Shown: positions 19,303 through 28,994, counted from the stretch's first letter. The stretch: DNA of 64,000 nucleotides from Pelagadaptatus aseana (GCA_040365065.1 BAABNI010000011.1:62001-126000); one strand, 5' to 3'. Notes: generated by a model not told the origin, from the letters alone. A program made the numbers and translations.

Positions 19303-20145
19303 CTAGTCGTCTGCAATAATAATAGTCGGCTGTGGTTTATTTTCCGTTTTATTCTCTACCTGATCACGCAATTGTGCGGCGATGGCCAGATAGGCTTTGG
19401 CCACCGAAGAATCGGGCTTGGCAGCAACCACCGGTTTACCGGCGTCTCCGCCCTCACGAATCGACAGATCCAGCGGCAAGGCGCCCAACAACGTGGTCTG
19501 ATATTCACGCGCGATCCGATTGCCACCCTCGGCACCAAAAATATGCTCTTCATGGCCACACTGGCTGCACACATGAACCGCCATATTTTCCACCACTCCC
19601 AGTACCGGAACCTTGACCTTGGTAAACATTTCGATGCCTTTTTTGGCATCGAGCAAGGCAATATCCTGCGGGGTCGACACAATTACCGCGCCGGTCAGGG
19701 GCACCTTCTGTGACAGGGTCAACTGAATATCACCGGTGCCGGGAGGCATGTCGATCAGCAGGTAATCCAGCTCTGGCCACAGGGTCTGGGTCAGCAATTG
19801 CATCAGTGCACCACTGGCCATGGGGCCACGCCACACCATGGGGGTTTTATCCGTGACCAGATTGCCCATGGACAGAGCCACGATGCCCTGCGCCGCAATC
19901 GGCTTCATCGCCTTGTTGTCCACCACGTCCGGGCGCAGCGACTCTACCCCCAGCATCATGGGGATGCTCGGGCCGTAGATATCGGCATCCAGCACACCCA
20001 CGCGGGCCCCCTGTGCCGCTAATGCCAGTGCCATGTTGACGGTGGTGGTGGATTTACCCACACCGCCTTTGCCCGAGGCTACGGCAATCACATGACGAAT
20101 ATTTTGCAAAGGGCTTTCAGCGGATGGGTAAGAATTCTCAGACAC
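19303..20145 (-). CDS. apbC: Iron-sulfur cluster carrier ATPase ApbC/Mrp
   Basis: A 280-residue Mrp/NBP35-family P-loop ATPase. It has the deviant Walker A GKGGVGKS (about residues 25-32), the switch DADIYGPS, MPPGTGD and the paired cysteines CSQCG that hold a bridging [4Fe-4S] cluster. It carries and inserts Fe-S clusters in the cytosol. The N-terminal DUF59 domain found in some homologues is absent. Start choice: GTG at 20145 with GGAG 11 bp upstream; in-frame GTGs at 20157 and 20172 are alternatives. It is divergent from metG across 137 bp, a common arrangement in gammaproteobacteria. Confidence 0.93.
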   Translation of the reverse strand: MSENSYPSAESPLQNIRHVIAVASGKGGVGKSTTTVNMALALAAQGARVGVLDADIYGPSIPMMLGVESLRPDVVDNKAMKPIAAQGIVALSMGNLVTDKTPMVWRGPMASGALMQLLTQTLWPELDYLLIDMPPGTGDIQLTLSQKVPLTGAVIVSTPQDIALLDAKKGIEMFTKVKVPVLGVVENMAVHVCSQCGHEEHIFGAEGGNRIAREYQTTLLGALPLDLSIREGGDAGKPVVAAKPDSSVAKAYLAIAAQLRDQVENKTENKPQPTIIIADD

Positions 20146-20282
20146 GGCGACAGACACTCCATATAGAAACAAACACTACTGCACCCAACAGGCAAAAATG
20201 CTATAGTTGCGCGCTTTTTAAACGACCCAAACCTTCTGCAAAAACCGAAGGACTGGCCTTTCTGTAAGAGATCTATAGTAGC

Positions 20283-22340
20283 ATGACGGCTCAAGCGAAT
20301 ACGCAACGAAAAATTCTGGTTACCAGTGCCCTGCCCTACGCCAACGGCTCCATTCATCTGGGCCATCTGGTGGAGTACATCCAAACCGATATCTGGGTAC
20401 GCTTCCAGAAACAGCGCGGCCACGACTGTACCTACGTCTGCGCCGATGATGCCCATGGCACCGCCATCATGCTCAAGGCCGAACAACTGGGCCTGACCCC
20501 GGAGCAGCAGATCGCCAACGTCAAAGCCGAACACGAGCAGGACTTTGCCGATTTCCATGTGGCCTTTGATAACTTTCACTCGACCCATTCGGAAGAAAAC
20601 CGCGAGCTGTCCGGCCTGATCTACAACCGCTTGAAAGACAATGGCCACATTGTCAGCCGCAACATCACCCAAGCGTTTGATCCGGAGAAAGAACTGTTTC
20701 TGGCCGACCGCTACATCAAGGGCACCTGTCCCAAGTGTAAAGCCGAAGACCAGTACGGTGACAACTGCGAAGTCTGTGGCGCCACCTACTCGCCCACCGA
20801 GCTGATCAATCCCAAGTCGGCCATCTCCGGCGCCACCCCGATTGAGAAAGAATCCGAGCACTTCTTCTTCAAGCTGCCAGAATTCGAAGCCTTCCTCAAA
20901 GACTGGACTCGCGCCGGCCACTTGCAGGACGAAGTGGCCAACAAACTGGCCGAGTGGCTCGACAGCGGCTTGCAGGAATGGGACATCTCCCGCGACGCCC
21001 CCTATTTTGGGTTTGAGATCCCGGGCGAGAAAAACAAATACTTCTATGTTTGGCTGGACGCCCCCATCGGTTACATGGCCAGCTTCAAGAATTACCTGAG
21101 CAAGCAGGACGGTATCGACGCCGAAGCGGTATTCGACGAATACTGGAAGGCCGATTCCAGCACCGAGCTGTACCACTTTATTGGCAAGGACATCGTCAAC
21201 TTCCACGCCCTGTTCTGGCCAGCCATGCTCAGCTCCGCCGATTTCCGCACGCCCTCCAAAGTGTGCGTCCACGGTTTCCTGACGGTGAATGGCCAGAAGA
21301 TGTCCAAGTCCCGCGGTACCTTTATCAATGCCCGCAGCTATCTGGATCACCTCAACCCGGAATACCTGCGCTACTACTTTGCCGCCAAGCTGAGCAGCTC
21401 CGTGGACGATCTGGATTTGAACCTCGATGACTTTATCCAGCGCGTCAACAGCGATCTGGTGGGCAAGGTAGTGAACATCGCCAGCCGCACCGCCAAGTTT
21501 ATTCAAAAGTCCGGCGGCAACTTGTCGGAGAACATTGCCGACGAAGCTCTGTGGCAGCAGTTTGTGGACGCCGGCGAAACCATCGCCGCTCACTACGAAG
21601 CCCGCGACTTCGGCAAAGCCATGCGCGAAATCATGGCGCTGGCCGATGCCGCCAACGAATACATCGCCGCCCAGGCTCCCTGGTCACTGGCCAAGCAGGA
21701 AGGCACCGAGCAACAGGTGCTGGATATCTGCACGCTGGGCATCAATATGTTCCGCGCCCTGCTGACCTACCTGAAACCGGTGCTGCCGGCGCTCACCGAG
21801 CAAGCCGAGGCGTTTCTCAACGAAACCCTGAGCTGGGAAACCAATATCAGCTTCCGCGGCGGTGAGGCCATCAACAAATTCAAGCCGCTGCTGCAGCGCA
21901 TCGAAAAAGACAAGGTGGACGCCATGGTGGAAGCCAGCAAAGAAGCCCTGGCGGCACAAACCGTTGAGCAACAACCTGCTGACGACAGTGAATTAGCAAA
22001 AGAACCACTGGCCGATGAAATCCAGTTTGACGATTTTGCCAAGGTGGATCTGCGCATCGCCCTGATCGCCAAGGCCGAGCACGTGGAAGGCGCCAATAAA
22101 CTGCTACGCCTGACACTGGATCTGGGCGGCGAAACCCGCAACGTCTTTTCCGGTATCAAGAGCGCTTACCAGCCGGAAGATCTGGAAGGCAAGCTGACTG
22201 TGATGGTGGCCAACCTGGCGCCGCGCAAGATGAAGTTTGGTGCCTCCGAGGGCATGGTGCTGGCCGCCGGCCCGGGTAAAAAAGAGATTTATCTGCTGGA
22301 ACCACACTCAGGTGCCAAGCCGGGTCAGCGGGTGATGTGA
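20283..22340 (+). CDS. metG: Methionyl-tRNA synthetase
   Basis: A full-length 685-residue class I synthetase that charges tRNA-Met. The HIGH signature is HLGH (residues 25-28), the zinc knuckle has CPKC...CEVC (about 146-162), and KMSKS starts at Lys339. A flexible linker (about 550-580) leads to a C-terminal OB-fold tRNA-binding domain (FAKVDLRIALI to the end), the long form that dimerises. It is divergent from apbC. The stop is followed immediately by a perfect hairpin at 22341-22361 and a repeat. Confidence 0.98.
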   Translation: MTAQANTQRKILVTSALPYANGSIHLGHLVEYIQTDIWVRFQKQRGHDCTYVCADDAHGTAIMLKAEQLGLTPEQQIANVKAEHEQDFADFHVAFDNFHSTHSEENRELSGLIYNRLKDNGHIVSRNITQAFDPEKELFLADRYIKGTCPKCKAEDQYGDNCEVCGATYSPTELINPKSAISGATPIEKESEHFFFKLPEFEAFLKDWTRAGHLQDEVANKLAEWLDSGLQEWDISRDAPYFGFEIPGEKNKYFYVWLDAPIGYMASFKNYLSKQDGIDAEAVFDEYWKADSSTELYHFIGKDIVNFHALFWPAMLSSADFRTPSKVCVHGFLTVNGQKMSKSRGTFINARSYLDHLNPEYLRYYFAAKLSSSVDDLDLNLDDFIQRVNSDLVGKVVNIASRTAKFIQKSGGNLSENIADEALWQQFVDAGETIAAHYEARDFGKAMREIMALADAANEYIAAQAPWSLAKQEGTEQQVLDICTLGINMFRALLTYLKPVLPALTEQAEAFLNETLSWETNISFRGGEAINKFKPLLQRIEKDKVDAMVEASKEALAAQTVEQQPADDSELAKEPLADEIQFDDFAKVDLRIALIAKAEHVEGANKLLRLTLDLGGETRNVFSGIKSAYQPEDLEGKLTVMVANLAPRKMKFGASEGMVLAAGPGKKEIYLLEPHSGAKPGQRVM

Positions 22341-22361
22341 CATAAGGGCAATGCCCTTATG
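22341..22361 (+). terminator. Perfect hairpin directly after metG (possible terminator)
   Basis: A perfect palindrome with 9-bp arms (cataagggc / gcccttatg, loop aat) begins at the base after the metG stop. There is no T run after it, so it could act as a weak terminator or as an mRNA 3'-end stabiliser; it abuts the dispersed repeat at 22361-22447. Confidence 0.5.
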
Positions 22362-22447
22362 TCATCCTGAGGAGCCCGCGACGGAGGATCTCTTGTATTA
22401 CGAGCCAAACCATAGAGATCCTTCCTCCTTTCAGTCGTCAGGATGAC
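22361..22447. repeat. Dispersed palindromic repeat (gtcatcctga class)
   Basis: Terminal arms gtcatcctga (22361-22370) and tcaggatgac (22438-22447) are exact complements, with an inner ggatctct / agagatcc pairing. It belongs to the same loose class as the element at 36757-36810 and shares the ggatct core with 7802-7943. It sits between metG and rsxA. Confidence 0.7.
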
Positions 22448-22565
22448 AAATAGAGATGACATTATTTGAAAAGCGCCTGACCCTAACCGGAAAAACCGTT
22501 AAAACCCACAGAAACCACAAGTTAAACTAATAAGCAGCCACCCAGAAGACTATCAGACACATCCC

Positions 22566-23141
22566 ATGACCGAATTTTTCGTTATTCTGATCAGCACCAT
22601 ACTGGTCAACAACATCGTACTGGTTCAGTTTCTTGGACTCTGCCCGTTTATGGGCGTGTCCAACAAACTGGAAACCGCCATCGGCATGGGCGGCGCCACC
22701 ACCTTTGTCCTGACTCTGGCCGCCATCAGCGGCTATCTTGTAAACACTTACATACTGGCGCCATTAGGTCTGGAGTACCTGAAGACCATTGCCTTTATTC
22801 TGGTAATTGCCGTGGTGGTGCAATTCACCAAGATGTTTATCGAGAAAACCAGCCCGCTGCTGTATCGCGTGCTGGGCGTATTTCTGCCACTGATCACCAC
22901 CAATTGCGCGGTACTGGGCGTGGCCCTGCAAAACACCGCCAAGGCCCACACCTTTCTGCAATCCAGCCTCTACGGTTTTGGTGCGGCTCTGGGTTTCTCG
23001 CTGGTGCTGGTGCTGTTTTCCGCCATGCGCGAGCGTCTCGCAGTCGCTGATGTACCGGTTCCCTTTAAAGGCGCGGCGATCGGCATGATCACCGCCGGCC
23101 TGATGTCGCTGGCCTTTATGGGCTTCAGTGGTCTGGTGTAA
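22566..23141 (+). CDS. rsxA: Electron transport complex subunit RsxA/RnfA
   Basis: A 191-residue integral membrane protein with six predicted helices, normal for RsxA. The segment NNIVLVQFLGLCPFMGVSN near the N-terminus and the internal pseudo-repeat TTNCAVLGVAL are typical; the cysteines in these two halves are thought to hold a membrane [2Fe-2S] centre. First gene of a complete rsxABCDGE operon. The Rnf/Rsx complex couples electron flow between NADH and ferredoxin or a reductase target to ion movement, and in gammaproteobacteria keeps SoxR reduced. Confidence 0.97.
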   Translation: MTEFFVILISTILVNNIVLVQFLGLCPFMGVSNKLETAIGMGGATTFVLTLAAISGYLVNTYILAPLGLEYLKTIAFILVIAVVVQFTKMFIEKTSPLLYRVLGVFLPLITTNCAVLGVALQNTAKAHTFLQSSLYGFGAALGFSLVLVLFSAMRERLAVADVPVPFKGAAIGMITAGLMSLAFMGFSGLV

Positions 23142-23150
23142 GGGGCGGTC

Positions 23151-23774
23151 ATGATCGATTTTCTGTTACAACACCCCATTCTCAGCGCCCTGTTTGCGCT
23201 GGTGGTTCTGGCACTGGCTTTCGGTGCCCTGCTGGGATTTGCCGCCGTTCAATTCAAGGTCGAGGGCGACCCCATTGTCGAACAGATCGACAACCTGCTA
23301 CCCCAGACCCAGTGCGGTCAGTGTGGCTACCCCGGCTGCAGCCCCTATGCACAGGCCATCAGCGAAGGCGATGCCATCAATAAATGCCCTCCGGGCGGCC
23401 AGTCCACCATCAACGCCATTGCCGACCTGCTGGACGTGGAAGCGCCGACCCTGGATGAAGAACACGGCGAAGAGAGCGACGTTAAAACCGTTGCGGTGAT
23501 TCGCGAAGACGAGTGCATTGGCTGCACCAAGTGCATTCAGGCCTGCCCCATGGACGCCATTCTCGGCGCCGCCAAGCAAATGCACACCGTAATCGCCGAT
23601 GAATGCACCGGTTGCGATTTATGTGTAGAGCCCTGCCCGGTGGATTGTATTGATATGATCCCGGTAGAGACCACCGTGACCAGCTGGAAGTGGAACACCC
23701 CTCAGCCCAGCCAGATCCAGATCGCCGATCTGATCGCCAGCGACCGTCAGACGTCGATGGAGGGTGCGGCATGA
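23151..23774 (+). CDS. rsxB: Electron transport complex subunit RsxB/RnfB
   Basis: A 207-residue Fe-S subunit: an N-terminal membrane anchor (about 1-28), a four-cysteine cluster motif (CGQCGYPGC, about residues 53-61, with a later Cys in NKCPPGG), and a bacterial-type double [4Fe-4S] ferredoxin (CIGCTKCIQACP and CTGCDLCVEPCP). It passes electrons between RsxC and the membrane subunits. It starts 9 bp after rsxA, and its stop overlaps the rsxC start by 4 bp (ATGA). Confidence 0.97.
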   Translation: MIDFLLQHPILSALFALVVLALAFGALLGFAAVQFKVEGDPIVEQIDNLLPQTQCGQCGYPGCSPYAQAISEGDAINKCPPGGQSTINAIADLLDVEAPTLDEEHGEESDVKTVAVIREDECIGCTKCIQACPMDAILGAAKQMHTVIADECTGCDLCVEPCPVDCIDMIPVETTVTSWKWNTPQPSQIQIADLIASDRQTSMEGAA

Positions 23775-26383
23775 ACACCCATCAACACAATCTGATCCCG
23801 GTTAAAGAAGTCAAAGTCTGGGATATTCCAGGGGGCGTGCACCCGCCGGAGAACAAGCATCAATCCATGCAGTTGCCACTGGGTGAAATTTCCCTGCCGG
23901 CAGAGATGATTCACCCCTTGAGTCAGCATATTGGTGCACCGGCCGAGCCGATTGTTGCCGAGGGCGATCACGTACTGGCAGGCCAGAAGATTGCCGAAGC
24001 GGTTGGCCCGTTCAGCGCACCGATTCACGCGTCCACTTCTGGTACTGTAAGCTCCATTACCGAGCGCACTCTGCCCCACCCCTCGGGCATGAGTGGCGAG
24101 TGCATTGTCATTACCCCGGACGGCCAGGATCAATTTATCGACTTCAGCGGTACCGAGGATTACCTGTCGCTGAGCCATGATGAACTGGTCGCCAAAATCC
24201 GCGACGCGGGCATTGCCGGCATGGGCGGCGCAGGCTTCCCCACCGCCGTCAAACTCAACCCCAAGTCGGTCAATCGCATCGACACCTTGATCATCAACGG
24301 CACCGAGTGTGAGCCCTACATCACCGCCGATGACATGCTGATGCAGACTCGTGCCGACGATGTCATCAAGGGCACTCAGTTGCTGGCGCATATCGTTGGT
24401 AACCCGGAACGCCTGGTGATCGGCATTGAAGACAACAAGCCCGAGGCCATTAGCGCCGTTCGCCAAGCCGCGCAAGGCACCAATATTGAAGTGGCCGTAT
24501 TCCCCACCAAGTACCCTTCCGGTGGTGAAAAACAACTGATTCAGATTATTACCGGCCAGGAAGTACCCAGCGGTGACATCCCTGCCAGCATCGGCATTGT
24601 GGTGCAAAACGTCGGCACCACAGTGGCCGCCTATGAAGCGGTGCGCTTTGGCAAGCCTCTGATTGAGCGCATCACCACCGTAGTTGGTGAGTCTTTGCAA
24701 ACCCAGCGCAACATCAAAGTCAGGCTGGGCACCCCCATAAGCCACATTCTGGCCGAGCACGGCTTTAACGAGAAAAAAGCCAGCCGCGTGATTATGGGCG
24801 GCCCGATGATGGGTTACACCCTGGCCAACGATCAGGTGCCTGTGGTCAAGACCAGCAACTGTTTGCTGGCCCCCACCAAAAAAGAATTACCCAATCCGGA
24901 TTTCGCCCAGGCCTGTATTCGCTGTGGCATGTGCGCCGAAGCCTGCCCCGCCGGATTGCTGCCGCAGCAGATGTACTGGTACGCACAGGCCGAGGACTAC
25001 GATCGATTGCAAGCCCACAATCTGATGGACTGCATCGAGTGCGGCGCCTGCTCCTTTGTCTGCCCCAGCAGCATCCCGCTGGTGCAGTACTACCGCGCCG
25101 CCAAAGGTACCATCCGGCAGATGGCGGTTGAGAAAGAAAAATCCGACCGCTCCCGTCAGCGCTTTGAGTTCCGTCAGGAGCGAATTGCCAAGGCCGAGGC
25201 CGAGAAGGAAGCCAAGCGTCTGGCCCGCAAGCAGGCCGCCGAAGCGGCCAAGAAGAAGCAGGCCGAAGCCAAGGCTGCCGGCGAGAACAGCACAAACAAA
25301 GCCGATGATTTAATCGCCGCCGCACTGGCCCGCACCCAGAGCAAACAATTGTCGCCGGAAGAGCAGAAGGCTCGCCTGGAACGCGGTGTCATCAGCGCCC
25401 AGAGCCGGGTGGAAAAGCTGCGCGAGAAACTGCGCGAAGCCGACGAAACCATGGCCGCCAAACTCGCCGCACAGGTTAAGCAGGCCGAGCAGAAGCTGGC
25501 CGACGCCGAGAAAAAACTGGCGGACTTTAAACCGGATCAGACCCCTGCTGCGGCCCCAGCGGCTGATGCCGACGATCCCGTTGCCCGCGCCATTGCCAAT
25601 GCCCAAGCCAAGATGGCCATGGCCCCGGATGAAAAGATCAAAGCCAGCATCGAGTCACTGCACAAGCGCCTGGCCAAAGCCGAAGAAAAACTGGCGGCCG
25701 CCAAAGCCAGTGGTGACGCCACCACTGACGCTCTGCAAGCTGGCGCCGACAAGCTGAAAGAAAAGATCGCCACCGCTGAAAAAGAGCTGGCAGAACTTCA
25801 AACACAGGCTCCAGCTCAGCCGACAGCTCCTGAGCCACAAGTACAAGATGCCGCTTCGGCCGCCATTGAAAAAGCCAAGGCCAAGGCCGCCGCCATGGCC
25901 AATATGAGCGACGACGACAAACTGCGCGCTCAGGTAGAGGCTTTGCAAGGCCGCCTGGAGAAAGCCCAGCAACGCCTGCAAAAAGCCGAGGCCGAAGGCG
26001 ACGATAATGTCGAAGCCTTCCGCGCCGCCGCTGAAAAGATGCAGGCCAAGCTCGAAGAGGCAAAAGCCAAACTGCCCGCTCAACAAGCAGCCGAATCTGC
26101 ACCGGAGCCCAAAGCACAGGATGCCGTCCACTCTCCCGAGCAAACCGCCGCAGGCGCCGCCATTGAAAAAGCCAAAGCCAAGGCCGCTGCCATGGCCAAT
26201 ATGAGCGAGGCCGACAAACTCAAAGCACAGGTTGAATCCCTGCAAGGCCGGCTGGAAAAAGCCCAACAACGACTGGCCAAGGCCGAAGCAGAAGGAGACA
26301 GCAACGTGGACGCCTTCCGCACCGCCGCCGAGAAACTGCAAACCAAACTTGAAGAAACACAAGCCAATCTGGAACAGGTCTGA
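23771..26383 (+). CDS. rsxC: Electron transport complex subunit RsxC/RnfC with repeated C-terminal coiled-coil
   Basis: An 870-residue peripheral subunit that binds NADH and FMN. The N-terminal RnfC barrel-sandwich and the NQO1-like nucleotide domain (GMGGAGFPTAVK, NGTECEPYI) precede two [4Fe-4S] motifs starting at Cys382 (CIRCGMCAEACP) and Cys421 (CIECGACSFVCP). The last ~400 residues are Ala/Lys/Glu-rich coiled-coil and contain three tandem ~75-100-residue units beginning AIANAQAKMAM, AIEKAKAKAAAM and AIEKAKAKAAAM. Long repetitive RsxC tails are known in gammaproteobacteria. The ATG at 23771 overlaps the rsxB stop; the longer frame from 23690 is a shadow of rsxB. Confidence 0.96.
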   Translation: MNTHQHNLIPVKEVKVWDIPGGVHPPENKHQSMQLPLGEISLPAEMIHPLSQHIGAPAEPIVAEGDHVLAGQKIAEAVGPFSAPIHASTSGTVSSITERTLPHPSGMSGECIVITPDGQDQFIDFSGTEDYLSLSHDELVAKIRDAGIAGMGGAGFPTAVKLNPKSVNRIDTLIINGTECEPYITADDMLMQTRADDVIKGTQLLAHIVGNPERLVIGIEDNKPEAISAVRQAAQGTNIEVAVFPTKYPSGGEKQLIQIITGQEVPSGDIPASIGIVVQNVGTTVAAYEAVRFGKPLIERITTVVGESLQTQRNIKVRLGTPISHILAEHGFNEKKASRVIMGGPMMGYTLANDQVPVVKTSNCLLAPTKKELPNPDFAQACIRCGMCAEACPAGLLPQQMYWYAQAEDYDRLQAHNLMDCIECGACSFVCPSSIPLVQYYRAAKGTIRQMAVEKEKSDRSRQRFEFRQERIAKAEAEKEAKRLARKQAAEAAKKKQAEAKAAGENSTNKADDLIAAALARTQSKQLSPEEQKARLERGVISAQSRVEKLREKLREADETMAAKLAAQVKQAEQKLADAEKKLADFKPDQTPAAAPAADADDPVARAIANAQAKMAMAPDEKIKASIESLHKRLAKAEEKLAAAKASGDATTDALQAGADKLKEKIATAEKELAELQTQAPAQPTAPEPQVQDAASAAIEKAKAKAAAMANMSDDDKLRAQVEALQGRLEKAQQRLQKAEAEGDDNVEAFRAAAEKMQAKLEEAKAKLPAQQAAESAPEPKAQDAVHSPEQTAAGAAIEKAKAKAAAMANMSEADKLKAQVESLQGRLEKAQQRLAKAEAEGDSNVDAFRTAAEKLQTKLEETQANLEQV

Positions 26384-26385
26384 CG

Positions 26386-27444
26386 ATGGCGTTTAAACAG
26401 CTTACATCCCCACACGCTCACGGGGCCAACAAGACCAGCACGGTGATGCTCAAGGTCATTCTGGCCTGCATTCCGGGCCTACTGGCACTGACCTGGTTCT
26501 TTGGTCCGGGCAGCATCATCAATGTCCTGCTAGCCTGCTTGACCGCAGTGCTGAGCGAAGCCGCCATCCTGAAATTGCGCGGCCGCCCGGCTGCCTTTTA
26601 CCTGAAGGATTATAGCGCTCTGGTCACAGGCATACTGCTGGGCATGGCCTTGCCACCCTACTGCCCCTGGTGGCTAGTGGTGGTGGGCACCGCGGTCGCC
26701 ATTATTCTCGCCAAACAACTCTATGGCGGCATGGGATTTAACCCATTCAACCCGGCGATGGTGGGCTATGTGGTGCTGCTGATTTCCTTCCCGGTGGAAA
26801 TGACCCGCTGGACTGCACCTGCGCCATTATTAGCCGATGGCCAGTCCCTGATGGGGATTGGCGATGCACTGCAAGTCGTTTTTGCCGGCGCCAGTATCGA
26901 TGGTTATTCCGGAGCGACCCCACTGGACGCCTTTAAGCAGAACAATGGCCTGATGGTCGAGCAGATTTATCAGGAACACAGCATCTTCTCCGCTGGCAGT
27001 TTTGCCGGCGCTGGCTGGGAATGGGTCAATCTGGCTTTTCTACTGGGCGGTCTGTATCTGCTGCAACAACGGATTTTTACCTGGCACACACCGGTCAGCA
27101 TGCTGCTGACCATCGCCCTGCTGTCAGCCATGTTCTACGACAGCGGCAGCTCTACCAGCGGTGGCTCACCGCTGCTGCACCTGTTCTCCGGCGCCACCAT
27201 GCTGGGGGCTTTTTTTATCGCTACCGACCCTGTGTCGTCGGCGGTCAGCACCAAAGGCCGGCTGATCTACGGTGCCGGCATTGGCGCACTGGTGTACCTG
27301 ATCCGGGTCTGGGGCAACTACCCCGACGCCGTCGCCTTCGCGGTGTTGCTGATGAATATCGTTGCACCGTTTATCGACTACTACACCGTGCCGCGCAGCT
27401 ATGGTCACACCAAAGCCCGCAAAGTCACCGAGAAACCCGAATAA
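26386..27444 (+). CDS. rsxD: Electron transport complex subunit RsxD/RnfD
   Basis: A 352-residue polytopic membrane flavoprotein with about nine or ten hydrophobic segments. The motif SGAT (Thr271, in LFSGATMLGAFF) is the site where FMN is covalently attached through a phosphoester in RnfD/NqrB. GFNPFNPAMVGYV is another family signature. It starts 2 bp after rsxC and is followed by rsxG after 18 bp. Confidence 0.97.
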   Translation: MAFKQLTSPHAHGANKTSTVMLKVILACIPGLLALTWFFGPGSIINVLLACLTAVLSEAAILKLRGRPAAFYLKDYSALVTGILLGMALPPYCPWWLVVVGTAVAIILAKQLYGGMGFNPFNPAMVGYVVLLISFPVEMTRWTAPAPLLADGQSLMGIGDALQVVFAGASIDGYSGATPLDAFKQNNGLMVEQIYQEHSIFSAGSFAGAGWEWVNLAFLLGGLYLLQQRIFTWHTPVSMLLTIALLSAMFYDSGSSTSGGSPLLHLFSGATMLGAFFIATDPVSSAVSTKGRLIYGAGIGALVYLIRVWGNYPDAVAFAVLLMNIVAPFIDYYTVPRSYGHTKARKVTEKPE

Positions 27445-27462
27445 GAGCCTCCGGAATCCACC

Positions 27463-28143
27463 ATGAGCGATCAAGAGACAGACAATCAGGTCAAGCCAAC
27501 GGCTGAGCCAACCGTGGGCAATTCCATCGCCAAAAACAGCGTATTGTTGGGTGTATTTGCCTTGATTACCGCCGCCCTGCTCTCTGGCACCTACAGCGCC
27601 ACCGCTGAGCGCATTGCCGCCGCCGAGCGCGCCAATGCCCAGAAAGCCCTGTTGCAGGTAATCCCATTGGATCGCCACAACAACGACCTGCTGGAAACCA
27701 CCCAGACCATCGATGAAAAATACTGGCAGCCACTGGGCCTGAAACAAGGGGGCAATCTGCACATTGCCCAACAGGACGAAGAATCTGTGGCTGTAATTTA
27801 TCCTGCCACCGCGCCGGATGGTTACAGCGGTGACATCAAAATGATTGTGGGCATCAACCGCGATGGCACCATTGCCGGCGTGCGTATTTTGAGCCACGCC
27901 GAGACACCGGGACTGGGCGACAAGATCGATCTGGCCAAGAGCGACTGGATTCTCGGCTTTAATGGCAAGTCCCTACAGTCGGCCAACTGGGCCGTAAAGA
28001 AAGACGGTGGTGAATTCGACGCCTTTGCCGGTGCCACCATCACCCCCCGCGCTGTGGTCAACCAGATCAAGCGCGCCCTTAAGGTCTATCAGGACAGCCT
28101 GCCACTGGCCGCTGTCGACACTCAAGAGGCTTCTGAATCATGA
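27463..28143 (+). CDS. rsxG: Electron transport complex subunit RsxG/RnfG
   Basis: A 226-residue periplasmic flavoprotein anchored by one N-terminal helix (about residues 27-45, VLLGVFALITAALLSG). The FMN-attachment threonine is Thr192 in FAGATITPRAV, part of an FMN-binding domain (about 110-210) that includes HAETPGLGDKI. Its stop overlaps the rsxE start (ATGA). Confidence 0.96.
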   Translation: MSDQETDNQVKPTAEPTVGNSIAKNSVLLGVFALITAALLSGTYSATAERIAAAERANAQKALLQVIPLDRHNNDLLETTQTIDEKYWQPLGLKQGGNLHIAQQDEESVAVIYPATAPDGYSGDIKMIVGINRDGTIAGVRILSHAETPGLGDKIDLAKSDWILGFNGKSLQSANWAVKKDGGEFDAFAGATITPRAVVNQIKRALKVYQDSLPLAAVDTQEASES

Positions 28144-28865
28144 GTCAGAACACTTCTCACAACTACCCGGAAATCGCCAAAAACGGCCTCTGGGACAACA
28201 ACCCCGCACTGGTTCAACTGCTCGGCCTTTGCCCGCTGCTGGCGGTAAGTGGCAGTGTCGTCAACGCTCTGGGCCTAGGTCTGGCGACCATGCTGGTACT
28301 GACCGGCTCCAATATCGCCGTCTCCCTGATTCGCAATCACGTCAGCGAAGCTGTCCGCCTGCCCGTGTTCGTGATGATCATCGCCACCTTCACCACCTGC
28401 ACCGAGCTGTTGATGAAGGCTTTCACTTTCGAGTTGTACCTGATTCTGGGTATCTTTATTCCACTGATCGTTACCAACTGCGCCATCCTTGGTCGCGCCG
28501 ATGCCTTTGCCAGCAAGAACCCGATTCTGCCCTCGGCTTTCGATGGTTTGATGATGGGCACCGGTTTTGCGCTGGTGCTGGTGGCCGTGGGTGCGGTACG
28601 TGAAATTCTCGGCAGCGGCACCCTGTTTGACAATATGCAGCTGCTGTTTGGCCCCGCCGCAGAAAGCTGGAAAATCACCCTGTTTGCCGATTACAAAGGT
28701 TTTCTGGTGGCCATCCTGCCACCCGGCGCCTTTATTGTGGTGGGCTTTCTGATTGCCCTGAAGAACATCATCGATCAAAAAATCGAAGAGGCCGAGAAGG
28801 CCAAGCGGGTCGAGCCGGTGATTAAGGGCAGTAAGCGGGTGCGGACTACAGGAACGATTACTTAA
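28140..28865 (+). CDS. rsxE: Electron transport complex subunit RsxE/RnfE
   Basis: A 241-residue membrane protein homologous to RsxA, with six predicted helices and the paired motifs LVQLLGLCPLLAVS and VTNCAILGRA whose cysteines match those of RsxA. The start overlaps the rsxG stop by 4 bp. The lysine-rich cytosolic tail is usual. A palindromic repeat begins 2 bp after the stop and separates it from rseC. Confidence 0.97.
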   Translation: MSQNTSHNYPEIAKNGLWDNNPALVQLLGLCPLLAVSGSVVNALGLGLATMLVLTGSNIAVSLIRNHVSEAVRLPVFVMIIATFTTCTELLMKAFTFELYLILGIFIPLIVTNCAILGRADAFASKNPILPSAFDGLMMGTGFALVLVAVGAVREILGSGTLFDNMQLLFGPAAESWKITLFADYKGFLVAILPPGAFIVVGFLIALKNIIDQKIEEAEKAKRVEPVIKGSKRVRTTGTIT

Positions 28866-28866
28866 T

Positions 28867-28982
28867 CGTCATTGCGAGGAGCGTTAGCGCCAAAAGTAGG
28901 GCCTACGAAGGCACGCGGCAATCTCTTCAATTACGTGCCGTAACCCAGAGATTGCTTAGTCGTTTCACTCCTCGCAATGACG
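28867..28982. repeat. Dispersed palindromic repeat (cgtcattgcgagga class)
   Basis: A 116-bp element bounded by 15-bp complementary arms, cgtcattgcgaggag (28867-28881) and ctcctcgcaatgacg (28968-28982), with an inner gcggcaatctct / agagattgct pairing. Elements of this sequence type are scattered through many proteobacterial genomes. It fills the whole rsxE-rseC gap and would form a long stem in the operon transcript. Confidence 0.8.
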
Positions 28983-28994
28983 GGATTTTTTATC

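Noticed and set aside
20088..21593. A 501-codon minus-strand frame over apbC/metG
   Set aside because: It is antisense to the unmistakable metG gene, has low-complexity Val/Gly/Leu composition and arises from the codon bias of the real gene.
25655..26362. Long Gly/Leu/Phe-rich frame antisense to rsxC
   Set aside because: It mirrors the Ala/Lys/Glu repeat codons of the RsxC tail and has no start signal or homology.
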